In this document: positions 12,201-14,928 of the stretch, one piece after another
Layout: each line of letters begins with the position of its first letter
Numbering within the stretch: position 1 is the stretch's first letter
Source of the DNA: Amoebophrya sp. AT5.2
Lineage: Eukaryota > Sar > Dinophyceae > Syndiniales > Amoebophryaceae
DNA: 14,928 nucleotides
NCBI GenBank assembly: GCA_005223375.1
Contig: RXOD01005285.1
Coordinates: forward strand, 1-14,928
Reading direction: 5' to 3'
The notes under the pieces: model-generated
What the model was told of the DNA's origin: nothing
Seen by the model: only the letters and a program-made list of their open reading frames with translations
The model's database searches: none
Program-made: the position numbers and the translations under genes

Positions 12201-14928
12201 ATGACCCGCGATTGTCGTGTCCGTCGTAGCAGTAGGCCGCAGCGGCAGAAGAAAGCTCACCGGTGGCCGCCCTGCGCTGCTCACTGTTAGAAATAAACCC
12301 GCGAGGATCCTGCGTGCCCGCGGACCGACTGGCCTGACCCGGTGAAGGCATTTTCGTGAAGCCGGTAGCAGAAGTGCCAACCGTCGATCTGCCCGGTGGG
12401 GTCAAACCGCGGGGCCAGGACGTCTGATTGAGCCTCTCTGCCCCGAACCCCGGGGTGCTCTTACAACCGGAAGGAAGGCGTCCGTCGGAGGACTGACCCG
12501 AAACGATGTGCTGTCCAGGGCCAGCGAAGAGGGAAGACGAGCTCCCGCCACCCGGGTCACAGGAAGCGGAATTCCGCGTGTCCCGCACTACCTCGCCCTC
12601 GTTGTGCGAGGTGCCGATCAGTGGTATCGCAGCCTCGAGCTCGGCCTTCAGTTTTGCAACCTCGACCTTATACCCATTCGCAACCGAACCAGTAGTCTTG
12701 GAGGCCAGGATGGCTTCGTCGCGCTCGCGCCGCAGCTGCGACATTCCCTCGTCCTGCTCCCGTCGCAACCGTGACAACGCCTCATCCGAAGCCGTCTTCT
12801 GCTCGCCGGCCTGCTGCTGCAGCTGCGCCACAGTGACCGAAAGTCTCGAAAGTTGGTCCTTCTGCTCATTGATCAGGACCGATTCCTGCTGTCCAGACTG
12901 CAACTGAAGCTTCCGGAGCTGCTCGGCCAGCTCGTTGATCTGGGCTGTCTGGTTCTGCTGCTCGCCCAAAAGGGCCGCGGTGCGGGTCTTCTCGTCGATC
13001 AACTCCTGGTTCCGGGAGGCGTAGACAGCAGAGGTAGCCTCGTGTGCCCCGACGACCTTCTTGTTCTGAAGAGCAAAATCCTCCGCCAACTTCCTGGAAG
13101 TAGCAGCAGCAACGTCCGCCGCGCGTTTCTGTTCCTCAAGAGACTGATGAGCGCGGTTGAGGGCCTCGCACTGCTGCCGACTTTGCGCGAGCTGGCGCTC
13201 CAGGGCAGTGGTATTCGAAGCCGTGGTGAGGACCTGCGTCTGGAACTCCTTCTCTCGCGTAGTCAACTGCGACAAGTTATACTCGGCCGCAGCTTGAGCA
13301 GAGGCCCGAGCATCTTCCGCCGCGCGGACACGCTCATCGGCGCGGGCGTTGGCCGCCGAGATCTCATTCTGCAACGACACCTCGAACGCAGCACGATCTT
13401 GGTCGCGCTGGCGCGTAGATTCGGTCTCGAGACGCGTCTTTTCGGTGTCGTGGAGGAGACGGGTGACCTGAGCCTGCTGCTGAGCGACCGCAGCTTGCCG
13501 CCGGGACTCCTCAAGCTCCGCTTCCAGTTGCCGGATGCGCTGATCCGCCAAACCGGGGAGGGGTCCAACAGCTGGGGCCGAGTAAGCCACATAGCCGGTC
13601 GAATCCTGCGCGGAATGCATGCTCTCGTCGGGGTCGACGGCACCTCCCAACGGTACCGAGGGGACCATCGGGGAAATCGAAGTGTCAGACCCACCGGTCA
13701 TCGGGGCAAACGGAGTGCCGATGTTGTAAACCGGGACATTCAGCGGGACGCCACCAACGGCCTGGGAAACCGGGGCGTTCAGTGGGACACCGCCACCAGT
13801 CCGGGACGCGCGGAACGGCGAGAGCGCCGGGTCAAAAAAATCAGGCACGAGCGGATTACTCGCAGAGCTGCCCTCGACATGGACGTTAGGTCGGAGGATC
13901 GGTACAGGCGCATAAACTTCTTCGGCGCGATGGCAGCCCCGGGGCGGCGACAGCGCGATGCGCCCACTCGGAGGACCACCCTCGTGCCCGGGCAACGGCA
14001 GGTTCGAGTTTCCGCCCAGGCCTGAGACCCTGAGACCGGTATGTGCGGTCCAGTCGGTGGGGTCCTTGTCAGATCCGGAAGCGGACAGCCCGACCGAAGG
14101 GGTCCCGAGCAGCTCATAGGGGCTACCGCTCACAGAGCCCACATTCCCTTCAACGCTGGTGAGGCCTCCGGGCCCAGGTACGAAGGAAGACGCGCTTGCG
14201 GTGTGCTCGGCCTGAACCAAGATACTCGCGGTACTGGCAGGATCAGAGAGACCCAACAACTGGTCAGCAAACCCTAAGTTCTCCCCCGGGTCCATGACCT
14301 CGTCAGCGGCGTCGACCTGCGGGTCGGGAGGAGCGTTGGGGGAGTGCGACTCAGCTGCGAGCGGTTCGCTGGCCGTCGTCCCGGCGTTTGCGTCGCCAAA
14401 ACGCCCGCGACCAATCTTCTCGGCCGCGTCTTGGAACTCAATTGTGTAGGCCAAAAGTCCCCCGAATGTCTTGGTGCTCACAGCGCTTTCGGTAGCTGCC
14501 AGGACATCACCTCGCTTGATCAGGTTCTGGACGTTAAGCGGTAGCACGTCTACGTTGAGTTCCATGACCTGCCCAGCGCGCTTCAACGTGTTGTGCTGAT
14601 CCCGTGACAACTTCAGGACGCCACGACAGTCTTCCGCGACCGGGTTCCCCACCCGCTCAATCGCCCAGCTCGAGCCCGCGTAGCAGATCTTCTGGTAGAG
14701 AACGCCCTGTACCTTAAGGATGGTGACATCCTTCGACCGCGACCGTTTGTCCCGTAAGTTTTCACGGGCACTTGCTGACCTCTTGGTGACGCCGCGGGTA
14801 TTGCCGGAAACGGACCGAAGCGAAGCGCGACCGGACGGGGTCGGCGTCGAGGACCGAAGAGGAGGGGTCCCCGACCGGACAGGGGGAGTCCCCGCACGGG
14901 AGCTGGACATCGGGTGCGCAACAGGTGG
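1..14928 (-). CDS. Giant Ty3/gypsy-like Gag-Pol polyprotein, partial at both ends
   Basis: This single minus-strand frame has no stop codon across the window (4,976 codons, checked codon by codon). It is the polyprotein of an LTR-type retroelement, which would assemble particles, reverse-transcribe its RNA and integrate the cDNA. Seen in order: coiled-coil and helix-rich Gag-like part, Gly-Lys-rich plus Cys/His region, aspartic protease (DTG), reverse transcriptase (D...GLAWAPGTF...YVDD), RNase H (D-E-D-D), and the HxxxxH start of an integrase zinc finger. The order PR-RT-RH-IN is that of Ty3/gypsy or BEL/Pao; the RT tail (LGWKLDF, then DPDKAGAI) favours Ty3. Copia-type is excluded because integrase comes last. 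The first Met in the window is at 14910-14908 and opens a plausible N-terminus, but the frame is also open upstream of it. The integrase core lies beyond the left edge. Gag and Pol share one frame with no frameshift or readthrough signal. Residue numbers in other entries count from Met14910. Confidence 0.92.
300..859 (-). other. Folded-looking segment upstream of integrase, unrecognised
   Basis: About 185 residues of globular composition with many aromatic residues: VEYFSANDQ, YLYALCLDLLYRYFGTDLQF, GILVVSSLHKATAELWGLPKFA, ADGLWVLPERVYVVYSREM, EELRYVFAAHDAR. It ends in a charged helix (ATVQKRVEEALSVRKKPSAAK). In Ty3 elements a short tether separates RNase H and integrase; here a separate domain appears to precede the zinc finger. 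Family unknown. Confidence 0.4.
860..1500 (-). other. Lys-rich then acidic, Pro/Ser-rich linker before integrase
   Basis: About 210 residues of low complexity. It starts with a basic patch (SSSSAKKKKAKTSTGKRGAG, which could serve as a nuclear-localisation signal). It continues with Ser/Pro/Asp repeats and an acidic run (LDSDEEGLLLEDDPKDYEE), then Pro-rich sequence and another basic patch (VKVGEKKGRKKAA). It is most likely a disordered tether. Nuclear import before integration would make sense of the Lys clusters, but this is inference. Confidence 0.5.
1294..1383 (-). repeat. Two tandem 45-nt in-frame repeats (GSSTDPP units)
   Basis: Two adjacent 15-residue units: GSSTDPPRASADPSV (1383-1339) and GSSTDPPKVAADSLS (1338-1294). 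The first seven residues are identical and the rest diverged. It is an in-frame duplication within the pre-integrase linker. Confidence 0.75.
1501..1599 (-). other. Four-cysteine motif, possible zinc site
   Basis: PFLCANCVAVD is followed by TYSCGS and VVCPP. Cys codons are at 1590-1588, 1581-1579, 1539-1537 and 1506-1504, giving C-x2-C-x13-C-x10-C. The spacing resembles small zinc ribbons in general but no named family. It sits just before the disordered linker that leads to the integrase. Metal binding is inference. Confidence 0.4.
1600..3240 (-). other. Unassigned spacer between RNase H and integrase
   Basis: About 545 residues that Ty3 elements normally lack. The first part (3240-3000) is charged and helical. 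At 2940-2690 a strand-rich module appears (ERFTVDLVF, TETICVVPCGLVV, VDFKVTNWASREVSVTPQLF, RVDLHGDLLIA), which looks like a small beta-sandwich. A helical part follows (KRAEYKITQEQFAQECADRL), then a hydrophobic run (LALQCCLIKVFMVFRVVLW, about 2515-2440) and further alpha/beta-like sequence with several Cys (2200-2100). The last part (1750-1600) is basic and helical. I do not recognise any of these modules. Confidence 0.45.
3241..3660 (-). other. RNase H domain with D-E-D-D active site
   Basis: Degrades the RNA strand of the RNA:DNA hybrid during reverse transcription. The four metal-binding residues are in place: Asp in ILVDSSQ (3621-3619, residue 3764), Glu in RMETAGLL (3486-3484, residue 3809), Asp in YSDNTTL (3411-3409, residue 3834) and Asp in LPDAATR (3255-3253, residue 3886). 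The surrounding pattern (WGIQFQ, AYTKKFSKEE, then Met-Glu-Thr, then the SDN strand, then KGHSMVLPDAATR) follows Ty3 RNase H, where the last motif is usually G-x-N-x-x-ADALSR. Length (about 140 residues) is normal. Confidence 0.88.
3661..4849 (-). other. Reverse transcriptase domain (RT), Ty3/gypsy-like
   Basis: RNA- and DNA-dependent DNA polymerase that copies the element RNA. Motif A is VSLDAAKGFLQLLL, with the catalytic Asp at 4839-4837 (residue 3358), matching the Ty3 pattern DLxxGFxQ. Motif B is FLGLAWAPGTF at 4740-4708, matching FGLxxAPxTF. Motif C is PYVDDLNYG, with YVDD at 4119-4108 and both metal-binding Asp present. Then come SLKKIRVG, EILGWKLDF and LPDPDKAGAIRAF, the usual primer-grip/thumb signatures (N/S-KK, FLG, DPxKxxAI) in correct order and spacing. 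The connection to RNase H follows normally. All three catalytic Asp are intact. The oddity is a separate insertion of about 175 residues between motifs B and C. Confidence 0.9.
4140..4650 (-). other. Large acidic insertion between RT motifs B and C
   Basis: Motif B Phe (4710-4708) and motif C Tyr (4119-4117) are separated by 196 residues; in Ty3-type RTs about 20 are usual. The extra sequence is Gly/Asp/Ser-rich, with a Ser-Asp run (LDDSDSDSDAEY, about 4440-4405), SSDESEEAP, and an Arg/Lys-rich end (RKERRRTAGERLRALLL). It is in the same frame without stop and joins RT sequence on both sides, so it looks like an in-frame insertion that loops out of the palm. An unspliced intron is possible. 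Confidence 0.75.
4850..5949 (-). other. PR-RT linker and atypical RT fingers region
   Basis: About 365 residues. The part after PR (5949-5680) is basic and possibly folded. The middle (5680-5170) is Pro/Ala/Ser-rich and then acidic (LYESSDEEDDECPFG). The last part (5170-4850) has a hydrophobic helix (WKLVVLLCVFLSSVLEDFVK, 5040-4981) just upstream of RT motif A. In Ty3 elements this is where the fingers should be, with a Lys-rich V-KKDG-R segment and a DYR-LN motif. I cannot find either, so the RT N-terminal part is either strongly diverged or displaced. Confidence 0.5.
5950..6459 (-). other. Retropepsin-type aspartic protease domain (PR)
   Basis: This domain should cleave the polyprotein into mature Gag and Pol proteins, acting as a dimer. 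The active-site signature is LLLLDTGCLVS, with the Asp codon at 6420-6418 (residue 2831) and DTG at 6420-6412. It follows a hydrophobic strand, as in retropepsins, but has Cys where Ala is usual. The closing motif, hydrophobic-hydrophobic-Gly, is SIILGHQDL (IILG at 5994-5983). The gap between the two is about 140 residues, longer than the usual 60-80, so the domain carries extra sequence that includes several Cys and Trp. Its place directly before RT is that of Ty3/gypsy. Aspartic protease is likely; activity is not shown. Confidence 0.72.
6460..6919 (-). other. Segment before protease, weakly hydrophobic, unrecognised
   Basis: About 150 residues. It has a Gln/His-rich helical start (ERQAHYAHPDTQRQMQETAA), a moderately hydrophobic run interrupted by Arg (LVRLFLSGVIRCCLWVSGAI, 6720-6661) and a Gly/Asn/Pro-rich part leading to the protease. 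The hydrophobic run could be a membrane helix, though two Arg make that uncertain. Confidence 0.35.
6960..7920 (-). other. Unassigned alpha/beta-like region between Gag and protease
   Basis: About 320 residues look folded. Strand-like and helical segments alternate: KCILTLLVDHDLRF, then APRLVAAALRPLE, AEVSIVFAIQEDIDYGV, TRVREALLELG, and SSSFFVMNADLQG. This gives a Rossmann-like rhythm. Trp is frequent (NWSWGSL, MHSWWGP, MSWSC). Further on comes LLSNSGAYYA (about 7230-7201), which resembles an aspartic protease signature with Asn in place of Asp. No DNA methyltransferase motif (PC...ENV) or other catalytic signature could be confirmed. The last part (6960-6920) is acidic (DVDDIPLSDDDAADAF). 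Function unknown; it is additional to the standard Ty3 set. Confidence 0.4.
8044..8118 (-). other. Hydrophobic, possibly membrane-spanning segment
   Basis: About 25 residues, LLVRVALHVALLYFFCHLGA and the following PIAATL, form the most membrane-like segment of the window. One Arg and two His lie inside it. A basic stretch follows (SKAIRTKAV..., ARTKRS at about 7969-7951), giving a basic side after the segment. The R-T-K-R tetrapeptide (7965-7954) resembles a furin-type site, but such sites are common in Arg-rich sequence. It could be a membrane anchor or a buried helix. Confidence 0.45.
8125..9240 (-). other. Unrecognised post-nucleocapsid region
   Basis: About 370 residues. The first part (9240-8900) is basic and helical with SIIRSGENALEEWLNLERN and LLEVVLQKAKLGYRN, so it is probably folded. 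The next part (8800-8660) has Leu-rich helical runs such as LQSLLQIVGSSS and VQQLCRVLSGN. The rest (8660-8125) is Ala/Pro/Ser- then Asp/Glu-rich and looks disordered. I recognise no family. Confidence 0.4.
9241..9495 (-). other. Cys/His cluster after the GK tract, possible zinc-binding site
   Basis: Downstream of the GK tract, Cys and His cluster as EICGCLLHGTPAH, then NCALCGIRHLGY, then FICPTYL and MKC. This is not the retroviral CCHC knuckle (C-x2-C-x4-H-x4-C): here C-x2-C is followed by H after three residues and by the next C after a further 14. Position and residue content suit a nucleocapsid-type zinc module of a different geometry. The metal-binding claim is inference. Confidence 0.5.
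9586..9771 (-). other. Gly-Lys-rich basic tract (nucleocapsid-like)
   Basis: Residues about 1714-1776 contain many GK or GKG steps (AKGKALLGKGKGRSKSAGKG, then SGKGGKGNGF and GKQGKGK). It is strongly basic and has almost no acidic residues. It follows the helix-rich Gag region and precedes a Cys/His cluster, so nucleic-acid packaging is the natural role (inference). Gly-Lys tracts of this kind are, from memory, frequent in dinoflagellate proteins; this is only a weak host hint. Confidence 0.7.
9960..11448 (-). other. Helix-rich Gag/capsid-like region (family not identified)
   Basis: About 490 residues, mostly helix-forming, with aromatic and Leu-rich segments: VMIDAFADRYYATNK, RLLKAAIHSA, YQEYFRSLEKRLVYYGL, AAKQEKTAKKLLEIGLKK. 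Part of it (about 11010-10830) is acidic and Gly/Ser-rich and looks disordered. By position, between coiled coil and a basic Cys/His segment, it should contain the capsid. I do not see a retroviral major homology region that I would call with confidence, so the capsid assignment rests on order and helicity only. Confidence 0.45.
11449..11580 (-). repeat. Tandem 22-residue helical repeat (QLL[DE][AS]R..SDK)
   Basis: Two consecutive 22-residue units align closely: SVSQLLDARTASDK... (11580-11515) and AVTQLLESRNTSDK... (11514-11449). The DNA is similar too. The preceding ISKMFEAQQT may be the edge of a third, diverged unit. The composition is helical and charged, so it may form a short helical bundle or coiled coil at the entry to the Gag/capsid-like region. 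Confidence 0.75.
11640..11940 (-). other. Low-complexity Gly/Ala/Pro/Ser/Asp linker
   Basis: About 100 residues of Gly, Ala, Pro, Ser and Asp separate the ERPN-type repeats from the helical Gag region. No motif is visible apart from a single hydrophobic patch (SLVLFDDPP). It is interpreted as a flexible linker. Confidence 0.5.
11941..12450 (-). repeat. Degenerate Gly/Pro-rich repeats (GFxxERxN and WPRGLxPPG units)
   Basis: Two short motifs recur in the same frame. GFGAERLNQ is at 12450-12424, GFEAERPIR at 12177-12151 and GFKGERPN at 11964-11941. The partner motif WPRGLTPPG is near 12417-12390 and WPRGLPPPG near 12100-12070, with a further LTPGFGP near 12020-12001. The spacing is irregular (about 270 then 215 nt), so this is an old, diverged repeat array rather than a fresh duplication. 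The region is Gly/Pro/Ser/Arg-rich and probably disordered; the conserved GF and Arg positions could mediate low-affinity self-association or RNA contact (inference). Confidence 0.7.
12625..13551 (-). other. Long coiled-coil region of the Gag-like part
   Basis: About 310 residues (roughly 454-762) are dominated by Gln, Glu, Ala, Arg, Leu and Lys with heptad-like spacing of Leu/Ile/Val/Ala. Examples are RIRQLEAELEESRRQAA, INELAEQLRKLQLQ, and the pair LRREQDEGMSQ / LRRERDEAILA. Pro and Gly are almost absent, in contrast to both flanks. Long coiled coils are not typical of Ty3 Gag but would provide self-association for particle assembly; that role is inferred. The opposite strand here carries a 390-codon open frame (12853-14025), which is an antisense shadow. 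Confidence 0.85.
13560..14394 (-). other. Pro/Gly/Ser-rich disordered linker
   Basis: About 280 residues rich in Gly, Pro, Ser, Ala and Asp, without an obvious fold, joining the N-terminal segment to the coiled coil. It contains the short GGVPLN repeats annotated separately. I see no catalytic motif. It is probably a flexible spacer. Confidence 0.5.
13717..13794 (-). repeat. Two tandem 39-nt in-frame repeats (GGVPLN units)
   Basis: Two adjacent 13-residue units, GGVPLNAPVSQAV (13794-13756) and GGVPLNVPVYNIG (13755-13717), are visible in the protein and in the DNA. A weaker VPLGG echo follows near 13650. This is in-frame tandem duplication within the disordered linker, probably by slippage. 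Confidence 0.75.
14395..14739 (-). other. N-terminal small globular segment, unrecognised
   Basis: About 115 residues (roughly 58-172) alternate hydrophobic strand-like runs (VTILKVQGVLYQKICYA; VMELNVDVLPLNVQNLI; GLLAYTIEF) with charged turns, between two disordered regions. It looks folded. Its place at the N-terminus of a Gag-like protein would suit a matrix-like or oligomerisation role, but I recognise no family. Confidence 0.35.
14740..14910 (-). other. Basic Ser/Thr-Pro-rich N-terminal leader, possible start Met
   Basis: From Met at 14910-14908 the protein runs through Arg-Ser/Ala-Gly-Thr-Pro-Pro type units (RAGTPP, RSGTPP, RSSTPTP) and then an Arg/Lys/Ser-rich stretch ending in RDKRSRSK. 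This is a disordered, strongly basic leader, compatible with RNA binding, nuclear import or membrane-surface contact; none of these is shown. The six codons upstream of the Met are open as well. The context before the ATG (minus strand CACCCG) has C at -3, so it is not a strong Kozak match. I therefore do not fix the start. Confidence 0.5.

Noticed and set aside
12853..14025. 390-codon plus-strand open frame
   Set aside because: It is codon-aligned antisense to the coiled-coil and linker sequence. The opposite strand there rarely uses the codons that would give stops (TTA, CTA, TCA). Its translation is Leu/Arg-rich without motifs.
1..14928. Polyprotein of an RNA virus with RNA-dependent RNA polymerase
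   Set aside because: A single giant ORF fits such viruses, but the motif set is YVDD with Ty3-type thumb, RNase H D-E-D-D, DTG protease and integrase HxxxxH. No helicase Walker motif or GDD was seen.
1..14928. BEL/Pao, DIRS or Copia-type element
   Set aside because: Copia has integrase before RT. DIRS lacks a DTG protease and this integrase. BEL/Pao cannot be fully excluded (YVDDL is shared), but the LGWKLDF...DPDKAGAI tail fits Ty3 better.

Overview
The whole window is one open reading frame on the minus strand. Reading the reverse complement in codons whose lowest plus-strand coordinate is 1, 4, 7 and so on, I translated all 4,976 codons and found no stop. The frame enters at the right edge and leaves at the left edge. 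It encodes part of a giant single-frame Gag-Pol polyprotein of an LTR-retrotransposon-like element. The best fit is the Ty3/gypsy (Metaviridae-like) type, because the order is protease, reverse transcriptase, RNase H, integrase. There is no intergenic DNA, and I found no tRNA, rRNA, CRISPR array or other gene. LTRs, primer-binding site, polypurine tract and the integrase catalytic core are not in the window.

Layout from N-terminus (right) to C-terminus (left): a basic Ser/Thr-Pro leader with a possible start Met at 14910; a small mixed globular segment; a Pro/Gly-rich linker with short repeats; about 310 residues of coiled coil (13551-12625); a Gly/Pro-rich repeat region; helical 22-residue repeats and a helix-rich Gag/capsid-like region (about 11580-9960); a Gly-Lys-rich stretch followed by a Cys/His cluster that together resemble a nucleocapsid (9771-9241); a long unrecognised region with a hydrophobic segment (about 8100) and an alpha/beta-like part (about 7900-6960); a retropepsin-type protease (DTG at 6420-6412, IILG at 5994-5983); a low-complexity acidic linker; a reverse transcriptase (motif A Asp at 4839, motif B near 4740-4708, YVDD at 4119-4108) with about 175 extra residues between motifs B and C; an RNase H with its D-E-D-D residues (3621, 3486, 3411, 3255); about 1,000 residues of unassigned spacer with a four-Cys motif; and the first half of an integrase zinc-binding (HHCC) domain at the left edge.

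The sequence is GC-rich, eukaryotic retroelement-like, and intact (no frameshift or stop in 14.9 kb), which suggests a recent or constrained element. Gly-Lys-rich tracts of this kind recall proteins of dinoflagellates and related protists, but that host guess is weak. The main interest is the size (at least 4,970 residues in one frame, far above a typical Ty3 Gag-Pol), the insertion inside the RT palm, the atypical RT fingers and the large unassigned modules.
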